Translations under genes and position numbers: made by a program
Notes under the pieces: model-generated
What the model saw: the letters and a program-made list of their open reading frames with translations, nothing else
What the model was told of the DNA's origin: nothing
Database searches by the model: none
Shown here: positions 1 through 9,135 of the stretch, one piece after another
How the letters are laid out: each line of letters starts with the position of its first letter
Numbering within the stretch: the stretch's first letter is position 1
DNA from: Dethiobacter sp.
GTDB taxonomy: Bacteria; Bacillota; Dethiobacteria; DTU022; UBA8154
Length of the DNA stretch: 40,614 nt
Direction: 5' to 3'
Assembly: GCA_003605065.1 (NCBI GenBank)
Contig: QZJM01000077.1
Location: forward strand, 1-40,614

Positions 1-28
1 AGTGTCGTCTGCTTCGCCCAGTCGGTAA

Positions 29-169
29 ATGCTCTTTTACTGCCTGGTTTTATGGCCCGGTGAATCGCAGCTAAAAGAAGAGATTGACCCACTTGCAGTC
101 CGTCGCGCTGCTGCGAGGAAAAGTGACTTTGAAAAATATGTACCAGCTAGCCACAGGGAGGAAAAGTAA
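29..169 (+). other. Short ORF, possible 3' remnant of a gene
   Basis: An ATG-started frame of 46 codons ends at TAA 167-169. Its last 30 or so residues are rich in alternating charged residues and alanine (LKEEIDPLAVRRAAARKSDF and onward), which reads like the helical C-terminus of a real protein. A stop lies just upstream in the same frame (26-28) and no Shine-Dalgarno sequence precedes the ATG. I do not recognise a family. It may be the decayed tail of a gene lying to the left, or chance. The rest of 1-290 holds only the promoter-like sequence noted separately. Confidence 0.22.
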
Positions 170-229
170 CTGTAAAAATATAACATACTTAGGATATAAA
201 GGGATAACCATTATTTAACATTTTTTAGC

Positions 230-256
230 TTGACATTGTCTTAAATTTTTTATGTA
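230..256 (+). promoter_or_regulatory. Candidate sigma-A promoter for the acyl-CoA ligase island
   Basis: A perfect -35 hexamer TTGACA (230-235) is followed after 15 bp by TATGTA (251-256) in a very AT-rich tract. The spacer is shorter than the preferred 17 bp; TGTAAC at 253-258 would give 17 bp but is a poor -10. The ligase ATG is 35 bp downstream. Confidence 0.4.
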
Positions 257-290
257 ACGCTAATGATTTACAATAAGAGGAGGCGTAACA

Positions 291-1880
291 ATGGAAAAAG
301 TGCACACGCCACAGGTGCTAGGAGAGCTGATCGATGACAGGGCAAAGAGGAACGGTGATAAAACATTTCTTTTTTTTAGAGATCAAAAAATCAGTTATGA
401 CGAAATAAGACGTTACTCAAATCGATGTGCTAACGCTTTCAAAAACCTGGGAATAACTAAGGGAGATAAGGTCAGTATCATGCTACCTAACTGCCCGGAG
501 TACTTGTATATCTGGTTTGGCCTGGCTAAGTGCGGAGCGGTCGAAGTTCCGGTGAATACGGCTTACAAGGGTGAGTTTTTAAGACATATCGTTGACCAAT
601 CTGATTCTAAAATACTTGTGATTGCCCAGGAATTTCTGGATCGGCTCAAACTGATCGAGGATGATTTAAAAAAGGTAGAAAAAGTGGTGGTTTTTGGAAA
701 GACCCCAAAACACGAAATTGCTGGATTCAAGATCCCCACAATGAGCTTTGAGGAACTCTTCAACAACAGCTCTGAGAATTTTGTCGATGTTTTGGTCAAT
801 CCATGGGACCCTTTAAGCATAATCTATACCTCAGGGACAACGGGTCTTTCCAAAGGCGCCTTATCCCCCCACAAATTTTGGATTTTGTGTACTGAAAAAA
901 TGATTGAATACCGCGAGGGAGGGAAAGAAGACATCTTCTACACCTTCATGCCGCTTTATCATTTTAATGCCCAATGCCTTACTACTCTAACTGCATTGAT
1001 AGCAGAAGCTCAGATGGTCCTTGCTGAACGCTTCAGCGCATCTCGTTTCTGGGATGACATCCGGCGCTATGGAGCTACCCAGTTCAACTATCTTGGAGGG
1101 GTTATGCCAATTTTGGCCAAACAGCCTCCAAAACCTAATGATTTAGACAATCCAGTCCGCATTGCTTTGGGGGCAGGTTGCCCTCCAAAAGTAATGGAGG
1201 AGATGGAAAAAAGATTCGGGATAAAATGTTTAGAAGGGTTTGGGATGACTGAGATTGGAATTCCCATTCACGTTAGAGTGAATGACAGAAGGTCAGGTTC
1301 CTGTGGGAAGCCTATGGATATTTACGAGATAATGCTAGTTGATGACTATGACAACGAGGTTCCCTTAGGAGAGATTGGAGAAATAGTATTTCGTCCACGC
1401 GAATCATATGTTATGATGCTGGGATATTATAACATGCCTGACAAAACATTGGAATCTTTCCGCAATCTTTGGTTCCATACCGGAGATTTAGCAAAAAAAG
1501 ATAAGGATGGATATTTCTATTTTGTCGATCGGAAGAAAGATGCGCTCCGGAGAAGAGGGGAGAACATTTCTTCTTTTGAAGTGGAGAGGGCGATTAATTC
1601 TCATCCGAGTATTCTGGAGTCAGCAGCAATTGCAGTTCCATCGGAGATTGGCGAGGATGAAGTGAAGGTTTGCGTTGTCCTTAAACCTGGTGCTACTCTT
1701 ACACCGGAGGAATTGATCAGCTATTGCAACGAAAGGATGCCGTACTTTGCAGTACCTAGATTTGTGGAATTTATGGACAGTTTGCCGAAAACACCGACTG
1801 AACGGGTGGAAAAGTATAAGCTAAAACAGGCAGGCATCACAGTGAACACATGGGATAAGGAAAAAGCAGTGCAAAATTAA
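291..1880 (+). CDS. AMP-dependent acyl-CoA ligase (CaiC-like)
   Basis: Class I adenylate-forming enzyme that activates a carboxylic acid to its CoA thioester via an acyl-adenylate, in the cytoplasm. Seen in the 529-aa product: P-loop YTSGTTGLSKG at residues 179-189, A5 motif GFGMTE at 316-321, the TGD motif at 397-399, and the hinge region DRKKDALRRRGENISS near 413-428, whose RRGENIS form is typical of crotonobetaine/carnitine-CoA ligase relatives. The A10 region reads PKTPTERVEKYK (499-510) and lacks the usual GK pair, as I recall for some relatives of this group. The start is fixed by AGGAGG at 278-283. It heads a block with an Acs-like gene, a DUF35 protein and two thiolases, which suggests beta-oxidation-like acyl-CoA processing. 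The true substrate cannot be read. A degenerate copy of its 3' end lies at 6822-6983. Confidence 0.88.
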   Translation: MEKVHTPQVLGELIDDRAKRNGDKTFLFFRDQKISYDEIRRYSNRCANAFKNLGITKGDKVSIMLPNCPEYLYIWFGLAKCGAVEVPVNTAYKGEFLRHIVDQSDSKILVIAQEFLDRLKLIEDDLKKVEKVVVFGKTPKHEIAGFKIPTMSFEELFNNSSENFVDVLVNPWDPLSIIYTSGTTGLSKGALSPHKFWILCTEKMIEYREGGKEDIFYTFMPLYHFNAQCLTTLTALIAEAQMVLAERFSASRFWDDIRRYGATQFNYLGGVMPILAKQPPKPNDLDNPVRIALGAGCPPKVMEEMEKRFGIKCLEGFGMTEIGIPIHVRVNDRRSGSCGKPMDIYEIMLVDDYDNEVPLGEIGEIVFRPRESYVMMLGYYNMPDKTLESFRNLWFHTGDLAKKDKDGYFYFVDRKKDALRRRGENISSFEVERAINSHPSILESAAIAVPSEIGEDEVKVCVVLKPGATLTPEELISYCNERMPYFAVPRFVEFMDSLPKTPTERVEKYKLKQAGITVNTWDKEKAVQN

Positions 1881-1921
1881 TAGGACATCTTACAAGATAA
1901 AATGGGAGGTTGTCTAGACTA

Positions 1922-3826
1922 GTGATTATTAAAAATAACGAAGCTTTGGAGACTTTTTTGGAAACTGGTGATAGTATTATTAATTCCCCAGCGCAGATGA
2001 TGGAAGAAGATGCCTATATTAAGGAATGGAAGGATGTTGCAAGAAATCTATTGAAAATCCAGAGAAATTCTGGGGTGAAATAGCCAAAGATTTTACTTGG
2101 TTCAAAGAGTGGGATAAGGTCTTGGAATGGGATTATCCTAATGCCAGATGGTTTGTGGGAGGCCGGCTGAACATAACCTATAATTGCTTGGATCAACATG
2201 TTGATTCAGAACGAAAAAATAAAATAGCCTTTATATGGGAAGGGGAAGACGGGACCCAAAAAACCTATAGCTATAACCAATTGCTGTTTGATGTAAAAAA
2301 GTTCGCTAATGCTCTCAAAGACCTGGGTGTGGCAAAAGGAGATAGAGTTTGTATCTATATGCCTTTAACTCCTGAAGGAATTATTGCCATGCTGGCTTGT
2401 GCCAGAATTGGAGCAGTTCACAGTGTAGTTTATGCCGGATTGGGCCATGGTGCGGTAAGAAGTAGAATAGAGGATGCTAAAGCTAAAGCTGTTATCTGCT
2501 CAGACATCAGCTACCGAAGGGGCAAGGTAGTACCATTAAAGGAAATAGTAGATCAAGCTATTGAAGGGGTAGAGTGTGTAGAGAAAGTTATTGTCCACCG
2601 GCGTCTGGAACCAAAGGTTGATCTGCTTGATGGCCAGGTGGATTATGATGAGATTTTAAACGCTGCTTCTCATCACTGTGAAGCAGAAGTCATGGATGCG
2701 GAAGATTTGCTTTTTATTCTCTATACATCTGGAACAACCGGTAGTCCTAAAGGGGCAGCATTTGTTCATGGAGGCTATATGGTTGGTACTTCTTATCTAG
2801 GGAAAGCATGTTTCAATTTTAATCATAAAGATGTTTACTGGTGTACCTCTGATATTGGCTGGATTGTGGGCCACAGCTATATTGTCTATGCGCCACTGTG
2901 TCTCGGGGTAACCAGTATTATCAGGGAAGGAGCACCCGATTATCCTGATCAGGGTACTTTTTATCGTATTGTCGAAAAGTATGGAGTTACCCGAATGTTT
3001 ACAGCTCCTACTCTGTTAAGAATGTTGATGAAATTCGGGGAGGAATGGGCTAAGAAGTACGACCTATCAACTTTACGCCAGATAAATTGTGCGGGAGAGC
3101 CTCTCAACCCGGAAGCTTGGTGGTGGGCATACAAACATATCTGCGGCCAAGGGAAGGTTTGGCTGGCAGATAATATGTGGCAGACTGAGACAGCCGCTCC
3201 GCTAGTGTGCTCTCCTTTGAGTGAACCGTTAAAGCCTGGAAAATGTGGTATTTTAGCTATTGGGATTGACGGTGCTGTGATAGATAATGAGGGTAAAGAA
3301 GTTGGTGCTAATAAAGGCGGCACATTTGTGGTGCGCAAACCTTGGCCAAGTATGTTTAAAACAGTTTATGGAGATCACAAAAGGTACGAAGAATACTGGA
3401 CTGCTATTCCCGGATTCTATGTCACCGGCGATCTGGCTACTACGGATGAGGACGGTTACATTACGTTTTTAGGCCGTTCAGATGACATTTTAAATCCTGC
3501 CGGCCACCGGATAGGTACAGCTGATGTGGAAAGTGCTTTAGTCAGTCATGCTGCTGTGGCAGAAGCGGCGGTAATCGGTAAACCGGACCCGATTAAAGGG
3601 GAGGCAATTAAGGGCTTTGTTACTTTGCGAGTTGGGTTTGAGTGAACAATTAAAAAAAGAGATTGTCAACCATGTTCGGGACGTATTAGGGCCTATTGCT
3701 GCTCCATCAGAACTTGATTTTGTTGATAAGCTGCCCAAAACCCGTAGCGGCAAAATTATGCGCCGGCTGCTTAAGGCGCAGGAACTGGGAAAGGACATAG
3801 GAGATATATCTACCCTGGAAGATTGA
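1922..3826 (+). pseudogene. Acetyl-CoA-synthetase-like gene with two frameshifts
   Basis: ATP-dependent acetate (or short acyl)--CoA ligase family. The reading is spread over three segments: a GTG start at 1922 preceded by GGGAGG (1904-1909), a main open stretch to 3645, and a final segment to TAA at 3826. Frames change near 2041-2047 (an A-run, as if one A is missing: KEWKDVAR continues as KKSIENPEKFWGE) and near 3620-3645 (LRVGFE to [18 protein letters not shown]). The two shifts cancel. Rejoined, the product is about 634 aa, close to the usual 630-660 of Acs. Motifs are intact: YTSGTTGSPKG, MWQTET (the Trp before QTET normally limits the acyl pocket to acetate or propionate), YVTGDLA, and C-terminal [11 protein letters not shown] with the lysine regulated by acetylation in Acs. 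Either a recent pseudogene or homopolymer sequencing errors; both breaks lie outside the core motifs. Confidence 0.8.
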
Positions 3827-3902
3827 TTTTCAGGTAGTTATCTGCCGAAACTGGGGAAAAAGCGATTATTTCCCAAAAGGAGCATATAGAGGGAGGAAAA
3901 AG

Positions 3903-4334
3903 ATGACTACGAATGGTAAAAAACAAATACCCTGCCGGGACGGTTTATGGAGTACCCGTATATCGCCCGATGAGAAACCACAATTGATTGGCAGTAAGTG
4001 TCCCCATTGCGGAGAGGTTTTCTTCCCTGTAAATCCAGTCTGTGTTAACTGCCAGAACCAGACAATGAATGACATTAAAATAAGCCGCAGGGGAAAAATC
4101 TGGAGCTTTACAACTGTTATGTTACCCCCTCCACAGTGGTATAAGGGACCGGTTCCGTTTCATCTTGGCTATGTGGAACTACCGGAAGGGGTTAGAGTAT
4201 GGACCCGATTATTGGGTGCCGAGGCTGGAGGATTAAAAATTGGGCAGGAAGTAGAGCTGGATATAGATGTAATGCAGGAAGATGCTGAAGGCAACGAGAT
4301 TCTGGGCTATTGCTTTGTTCTTCTTCAAGAATAA
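3903..4334 (+). CDS. DUF35 zinc-ribbon/OB-fold protein, thiolase partner
   Basis: Small 143-aa protein with a rubredoxin-like zinc ribbon (C33, C36, C47, C50 in the pattern CPHC...CVNC) followed by an OB-fold-like beta segment (SRRGKIWSFTTVML onward). This is the DUF35 family, whose members form complexes with thiolase-like proteins; known pairs include ChsH2 in steroid degradation and BbsA with the thiolase BbsB in anaerobic toluene degradation. The immediate downstream thiolase pair supports the same role here: an accessory subunit that helps position acyl-CoA. The start follows GGGAGG (3891-3896). It overlaps nothing and sits 22 bp before the next gene, so the three probably form one complex and one transcript. 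Confidence 0.85.
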   Translation: MTTNGKKQIPCRDGLWSTRISPDEKPQLIGSKCPHCGEVFFPVNPVCVNCQNQTMNDIKISRRGKIWSFTTVMLPPPQWYKGPVPFHLGYVELPEGVRVWTRLLGAEAGGLKIGQEVELDIDVMQEDAEGNEILGYCFVLLQE

Positions 4335-4356
4335 GGGGGGAAAGGAGTTTGATTCA

Positions 4357-5508
4357 ATGAGAGAAGTAGCCATAGCCGGTATGGGTTTAGTTAAGTTTGA
4401 CAAGTATGATGGACAAAAAGGGCGACCCTATAAAGAAATCTATGAGCTGGGGGCAGAGGCTATAACCAAGGCTTTGAAGTATGCTGATATGGAGTGGAAG
4501 GACATACAGGTTGCCTACGGAGCCAGTATGTTTGGAGGGTTGGCTGTTCCTAACCAGTGTACTTCTCGATTAGGTATGCCCGGAATACCCATAACTACTC
4601 TTGAGGGTGCTTGCTCTTCTTCACAGCAAGGCCTGAGGCAAGCCTACCATGACGTAGCCAATGGGTTGTATGATGTCGCTCTCGCCTTTGGTACTGAAAA
4701 AATCCCCCCAGGTTTGATAGCAGATACACTGTCTCCCGTATGGATGTTGATGATGGGATTTAATCTACCGGGAGCATATGCCATCGGGACAAGGAGGTAT
4801 ATGGAAGAGACTGGTGCTACAGAAGAGGATATGGCCCGAGTAGCCGTGATGGAGCGCAAGAATGCTATTATGAATCCTAATGCATTCTGGTACCAGGCAC
4901 CGGAGCTGACCGTGGAAGAGGTCCTAGGCTCTCGTATGGTTGCGTCTCCGATACGCTTCTTGATGGCCTGCGCTAATGCTAATGGGGCATCAGCGGCTAT
5001 TGTTTGCAGTAAAGACAAGCTTAAATCAAAGGCGAAAATGGTAACGATAGCAGCTTCAGCTCACGCTACTGCAACCTATGGTTACAACAATTTGGGTTTT
5101 CATTTTCGTGAAAAAGTGAACCCAAACCCCACCGAGATTGCATGCAAGCAGGCCTGGGAAATGTCAGGCTATGGTCCCGAGGATATGGATGTAATTCAGG
5201 TGTATGAAGCCATGTCACCAGCGTTTTTGTGGGATGTTGAGGACTGCGGTTTTTGTAAGCCCGGAGAAGCCGCAAAACTGCTAAGAGAAGGATATTTTGA
5301 AATAGGTGGAAAAATGCCGGCTAATACAGACGGGGGTCTAATGGGCAGGGGGCATCCGACAGGAGCCACTGGTCTGGCCCAGATAGCCGAGCTATTTTTT
5401 CAATTACGAGGAGAGGCAGGCCCAAGACAGGTCCCCGGAGCTAAGATTGCATTCAACCATTGCTCAGGTGGCGGACCGAATGCTTTATGCCATGTGTTGA
5501 AAAGATAA
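4357..5508 (+). CDS. Thiolase family protein, catalytic
   Basis: Cytoplasmic thiolase (SCP2-thiolase-like branch), 383 aa; cleaves a 3-ketoacyl-CoA with CoA or runs the reverse condensation. The nucleophile is visible as Cys86 in LEGACSSSQQG; the GHPTGATG block carries His333; a second cysteine, Cys369 in NHCSGGGPN, matches the proton-shuttling cysteine. All three catalytic elements are therefore present. The open frame extends upstream to 4282, but the ATG at 4357 is preferred because AAAGGAG lies just before it and the N-terminus MREVAIAG then matches the downstream paralogue. It sits between a DUF35 protein and an inactive-looking paralogue, an arrangement expected of a multi-subunit thiolase. 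The substrate is unknown. Confidence 0.87.
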   Translation: MREVAIAGMGLVKFDKYDGQKGRPYKEIYELGAEAITKALKYADMEWKDIQVAYGASMFGGLAVPNQCTSRLGMPGIPITTLEGACSSSQQGLRQAYHDVANGLYDVALAFGTEKIPPGLIADTLSPVWMLMMGFNLPGAYAIGTRRYMEETGATEEDMARVAVMERKNAIMNPNAFWYQAPELTVEEVLGSRMVASPIRFLMACANANGASAAIVCSKDKLKSKAKMVTIAASAHATATYGYNNLGFHFREKVNPNPTEIACKQAWEMSGYGPEDMDVIQVYEAMSPAFLWDVEDCGFCKPGEAAKLLREGYFEIGGKMPANTDGGLMGRGHPTGATGLAQIAELFFQLRGEAGPRQVPGAKIAFNHCSGGGPNALCHVLKR

Positions 5509-5610
5509 ATTTACGACTGTTATGTCGAAGCTGAACGGGGGGCCGAAAAATAGGACCCTGAATTATGGAGCTATGGTTAATGAACAAACAAAGAAATGGA
5601 GGTTGATCAG

Positions 5611-6765
5611 GTGAGAGAAGTAGCCATAGCCGGGATAGGGTTGGCTAAGTTTGGCAGGTATGATGGAAAGAAGGGACGACCTAGAAAGCTATACCCTGAG
5701 TTGGGTGGTGAGGCTATAGCCAAGGCTTTAAGATATGCCGATATGGAATGGAAGGAGATAGAGGCGGCGTTCGGGGGCACTTATTATGGAGGGTTGGGCG
5801 GTACACACCAGTGTGTAGAAAGGGTGGGTTTAACCGGGATACCCATAGTCAACGTATATTCCGGCCATAGTTCAGAAGCAGCCCTGAGACTGGCTTACAC
5901 ACGGGTAGCTCTAGGGGTTCATGATGTCGTTCTGGTGGTTGGTGCTGAGACGCTCCCTCCCGGCCTGCTGGACAACCAAGCTATGCCGGCATGGATGAGG
6001 ATGATGGGGCTTGATGTTTTACCGGCTGAGGCTGCATGTACTGCAGTAAGGTATATGGAGGACTACGGAGCTACAGTAGATGATTTTGCTCGAGTTTCAG
6101 TCATGGAGCGTAAGAGTGCAAAACTAAATCCGAATGCAATGTTTCAGCAAGAAGTCACCATAGAAGAGGTTCTCCGCTCTCGCATGATCTCCTCGCCGCT
6201 AAACCTCTTGATGACCTGTGCCAATGCCGATGGAGCAGCAGCGGTCATCGTATGCAGCAAGGATAAGCTTAAGTCGAAAAACAAGACTGTAGCAATAGCG
6301 TCCGTGGTACAGACCAGCGCGACATATGGTACATCCCTTTCCGGCGGCAGTGTAAGCGTGACTACTAAGGTTATAAACCCGGATTGCGTTGAGCTTGCTG
6401 CCAAGCAAACCTGGGAAGCTTCAGGTTACGGTCCGGAGGACATGGATGTAATTCAGATACATGATCCCTTCTCACCCGCGTTTCTTTGGAATGTTGAGAA
6501 GTGTGGTTTCTGTAAGCGAGGAGAAGCCCCGCGCCTAGTAAAAGAGGGGTATTTTGAGAGAGGTGGAAAGCTGCCGGCAAATACAGACGGTGGGATTATT
6601 GGCAGGGGGCATCCGACAGCAGCTACGGGTCTAGTCCAGATAGCCGAGATTTTTTATCAATTACGAGAAGAGGCGGGTCCAAGGCAGGTTGCTGGAGCTA
6701 AGGTTGGATTTGCCCAAGGCGGAGGTGCCGGCCCCCAAGCTGTACTTACTGTACTGAAAAGGTAG
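5611..6765 (+). CDS. Thiolase-like paralogue lacking catalytic cysteines
   Basis: 384-aa paralogue of the preceding thiolase, sharing MREVAIAG, the ADMEWK segment and the C-terminal blocks. The nucleophile position is changed: where the first copy has GACSSSQ, this one has SGHSSEA, with His86 in place of Cys86. The second cysteine is also lost (Gly370 in AQGGGAGPQ). The GRGHPTAATG histidine block remains. It should therefore not be a conventional thiolase; a structural or regulatory subunit of a heteromeric complex with the active copy and the DUF35 protein is the likely role, as in other systems pairing active and inactive thiolase folds. The start is taken as GTG 5611, because GGAGG at 5598-5602 sits 8 bp before it and would lie inside the longer reading from ATG 5596. 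Confidence 0.85.
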   Translation: MREVAIAGIGLAKFGRYDGKKGRPRKLYPELGGEAIAKALRYADMEWKEIEAAFGGTYYGGLGGTHQCVERVGLTGIPIVNVYSGHSSEAALRLAYTRVALGVHDVVLVVGAETLPPGLLDNQAMPAWMRMMGLDVLPAEAACTAVRYMEDYGATVDDFARVSVMERKSAKLNPNAMFQQEVTIEEVLRSRMISSPLNLLMTCANADGAAAVIVCSKDKLKSKNKTVAIASVVQTSATYGTSLSGGSVSVTTKVINPDCVELAAKQTWEASGYGPEDMDVIQIHDPFSPAFLWNVEKCGFCKRGEAPRLVKEGYFERGGKLPANTDGGIIGRGHPTAATGLVQIAEIFYQLREEAGPRQVAGAKVGFAQGGGAGPQAVLTVLKR

Positions 6766-6821
6766 TCTTATGAATTTGCCTGATTCTTTTCTCGAAGGCT
6801 CAATTACTGAGATCCACCATA

Positions 6822-6983
6822 TTAATCGAATATTGCAACGACAGGATGCCCTACTTTGCTGTACCTGGATTTGTGGAGTTTATGGAGAGTTTGCCAAAAA
6901 CACCGACTGATCGGGTGGAAAAGTATAAGCTTAAGCAGGCGGGTATTACAGTGAACACGTGGGATAGGGAAAGAGTTAGCTAA
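6822..6983 (+). pseudogene. 3' remnant of a second CaiC-like ligase
   Basis: The frame ending at TAA 6981-6983 reads YCNDRMPYFAVPGFVEF, MESLPKTPTDRVEKYKLKQ and AGITVNTWDRERVS, which is nearly the C-terminal 50 residues of the ligase at 291-1880 (YCNERMPYFAVPRFVEF and onward). Nucleotide similarity is high through the whole block and stops abruptly at about 6822; no upstream ligase sequence remains. Third-position and conservative changes show that it is a diverged paralogue end, not a recent exact duplication. It is the residue of a second ligase gene whose body was deleted. Confidence 0.8.
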
Positions 6984-7030
6984 TATTTATTGGTTTCTTT
7001 TTCTAAAGGTTAAAAGAAAAAATCCCCGGC

Positions 7031-7080
7031 GGCCGTCTCCTGCTCCGCTATATTATAACAGGAACAGGTTCGGCCTTTTT
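7031..7080 (+). terminator. Rho-independent terminator after the thiolase block
   Basis: Left arm GGCCGTCTCCTGCTCC (7031-7046) pairs with GGAACAGGTTCGGCC (7061-7075): outer GGCCG/CGGCC and inner CCTGCTCC/GGAACAGG with one mismatch, then TTTTT (7076-7080). It closes the rightward transcript of the acyl-CoA island. On the opposite strand the same hairpin is followed a few bases later by a T-run, so it could act in both directions. Confidence 0.8.
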
Positions 7081-7083
7081 ACT

Positions 7084-7299
7084 TTACGGAATATTCTGGG
7101 TGGAAGACCATCTTTCAATTATTGGAACAAAGTTCGAAATATGTAAAAAACGGGAGAAATATAAAGAAAAATCAGCAATTATTCTTCTTAATTCCCTCGC
7201 CTGCTGTTCGACTTTTTCCAAGAGTTCCGCTAAAGTTATGTTAACATGTAACCACACCAAACACTGGTCATAAAATGGAGGAGCAGGGGAGGAGTTCAA
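7084..7299 (-). CDS. Possible small helical protein, weakly Spo0E-like
   Basis: Leftward frame opposite the start of the next gene. The reading contains LAELLEKVEQQARELRRIIA followed by a helix with HISNFVPIIERW. The spacing recalls the two-helix Spo0E-type aspartyl-phosphate phosphatases (SQELD motif), but the key aspartate would be a proline. No Shine-Dalgarno sequence fits any start, and the longest reading begins at a TTG. It ends right at the terminator hairpin, which is compatible with a convergent gene. It could equally be a decayed gene or chance. Confidence 0.2.
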   Translation of the reverse strand: MNSSPAPPFYDQCLVWLHVNITLAELLEKVEQQARELRRIIADFSLYFSRFLHISNFVPIIERWSSTQNIP

Positions 7300-7304
7300 G
7301 TTTT

Positions 7305-9116
7305 ATGCGCACGATTATTCCATCCGGTTTTTCCCTATTACCGGCAGAGTCTTATCTAAAGATGGCAACCGTATTTTTACTACTGTTATTTTTACCTGCT
7401 TTGCTGGCGGGATGCCTGGCTTACTCCCTGGAACAGGGGAGCCATGGAGCTGTTCCTGTCGTCCAGCCTGAAAACGAGGAGCCGCCGGCTCCCGGGGAGG
7501 AGGAAGGTGGGGAGCCTGACCTCCGGGAAAAAGAGCTGGAAGAAAGTTTGGCCCGGGAAGAAGAGGCCCTCCTGGCCCGGGAGGAAAGAAGGAAACTGGA
7601 GGAGAAGCGCAGAGAGGAACTCGGTCCTTTTTATGTCCCTTTGCCTTTCCCGGAGCAAAAAGAAAATCCCCCTGTTAAAGCCCGGGGAATCTATTTGACA
7701 GGACACACGGTAGGACACCCCCGCTACCGGGAACTGCTGGACCTTGTGGAATTAACGGAATTGAATGCGGTGGTTATCGATGTTAAGAACGATCACGGTA
7801 TGGTAACATATGCCACGGAGATTGAAATTGTGCAGCAGGTTGGGGCCAACCGTAACGTTCCTATCAAAGACCTGAAAGCGGTGCTGGAAGAACTGCACAG
7901 TAAAAATATTTACACCATTGCCCGCGTGGTCGTCTTTAAAGATCCCTATCTGGCCGAGCAGAAGCCGGAATGGTCTATCCAGAGAAAAGGAGGCGGCCTT
8001 TGGAGAGACCTCAAGGGAGTAGCCTGGATCAATCCATACGAGCGAAACGTCTGGGAGTACAATATCGCCATCTCCAGGGAAGCAGCCCTCCAGGGTTTCC
8101 GGGAAATTCAGTTCGATTATATCAGGTTTCCTGAAAATGCCCATATCGTCGACCGGGAGGCTTATTTCCCCGGCCAGGATATTTCCAGGGAAGAGGTAAT
8201 CCGTGAGTTCTTAGCTTATGCCGCGGAGCAGCTGAAAGAGTACAATGTCTACCTCTCGGCTGATGTCTTTGGCGTTATCGCCACCTCCTGGGGGGACAGC
8301 GATCGCATCGGGCAAACCTGGGAGGAAATGTCACCGTATCTGGACTATATTTGTCCCATGGTTTATCCCAGCCACTACGGGCCCGGGTATTTCGGGTTTT
8401 CCGTTCCGGATGCCCATCCGGGGAAAACGGTGGAGTACGCTCTAAGCGACGCCCTGAAGCGCAACGCCACTTTGCCCAAACCGGCCATTATCCGCCCCTG
8501 GCTGCAGAGTTTTACGGCTTCCTGGGTTCCCGGATACATATCGTATGGTCCGGCAGAGATTCGCCAGCAAATTGAGGCAGCCCAGAAAATGGGCATTGAC
8601 GAATATCTCCTCTGGAACGCCAACAACCGCTACCAACCGGCATCACTTCTCCCGGCGGAGGAAGCAGATCGCATCGTGGACAAATTTACCCGGGCCAGGG
8701 CGGAAGCGGGCCAGGATGCCCTGGGGAGAACTCCACGGCAGGCTGTAGAGCTTTTTCTGGAGGCCATACGCCGCCGGGACTGGCGGGAAGCATATGCCCT
8801 GCAGGTGACGGATTTTACCCTGGATCATCGCAGTTACCCGGAATGGAAAGGGAATTGGACAGCCCGGCCCACCTATTACGCCATTGAGCCTCTGGACGAG
8901 CCGGTGGCAGGAGGGGGAGGCGCAGATTCTCTTTTTGTTAACCTGGAAGTACATTTGACAACAAGGGGAAACGAGTTTAAACTGGTCCGGGAGAACTGGG
9001 AGCTGAGGCTGGAAAATCAACTCTGGAGAGTCAGGCCTTCTGACGCCTTTGTGGAGCTGATGACCTTTGATCCGGGCGCCGGCGAGGAGTTGCCTCGCCT
9101 GACCCATAAACCGTAG
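7305..9116 (+). CDS. Putative glycoside hydrolase lipoprotein (DUF4015)
   Basis: Exported protein of about 603 aa. A hydrophobic stretch ending in LLAGC (Cys37 from this start) is a lipobox, so the protein is probably anchored to the outer face of the membrane. A strongly charged segment follows (about residues 65-105, many E/R/K), likely coiled coil or flexible linker. The main domain, from ARGIYLTGHTVGHPRYRELL, with VIDVKNDHGMVTY, IQFDYIRFPE, ADVFGV and CPMVYPSHY, matches the DUF4015 TIM-barrel glycoside-hydrolase-like family. A C-terminal domain of about 110 residues (from PRQAVELFLEAIRRRDW) looks like an NTF2-type add-on. ATG 7305 is chosen because GGGGAGGAG precedes it by 10 bp; ATG 7275 has no ribosome site. 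The substrate is unknown; cell-envelope polysaccharide is a guess. Confidence 0.8.
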   Translation: MRTIIPSGFSLLPAESYLKMATVFLLLLFLPALLAGCLAYSLEQGSHGAVPVVQPENEEPPAPGEEEGGEPDLREKELEESLAREEEALLAREERRKLEEKRREELGPFYVPLPFPEQKENPPVKARGIYLTGHTVGHPRYRELLDLVELTELNAVVIDVKNDHGMVTYATEIEIVQQVGANRNVPIKDLKAVLEELHSKNIYTIARVVVFKDPYLAEQKPEWSIQRKGGGLWRDLKGVAWINPYERNVWEYNIAISREAALQGFREIQFDYIRFPENAHIVDREAYFPGQDISREEVIREFLAYAAEQLKEYNVYLSADVFGVIATSWGDSDRIGQTWEEMSPYLDYICPMVYPSHYGPGYFGFSVPDAHPGKTVEYALSDALKRNATLPKPAIIRPWLQSFTASWVPGYISYGPAEIRQQIEAAQKMGIDEYLLWNANNRYQPASLLPAEEADRIVDKFTRARAEAGQDALGRTPRQAVELFLEAIRRRDWREAYALQVTDFTLDHRSYPEWKGNWTARPTYYAIEPLDEPVAGGGGADSLFVNLEVHLTTRGNEFKLVRENWELRLENQLWRVRPSDAFVELMTFDPGAGEELPRLTHKP

Positions 9117-9135
9117 GTTAAAACAGGGGGTATAA

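Noticed and set aside
2961-3338. Long antisense ORFs opposite acs, thiolase, glmM and glmS genes
   Set aside because: They are mirror frames of clear coding sequences, lack ribosome sites, and read as low-complexity protein.
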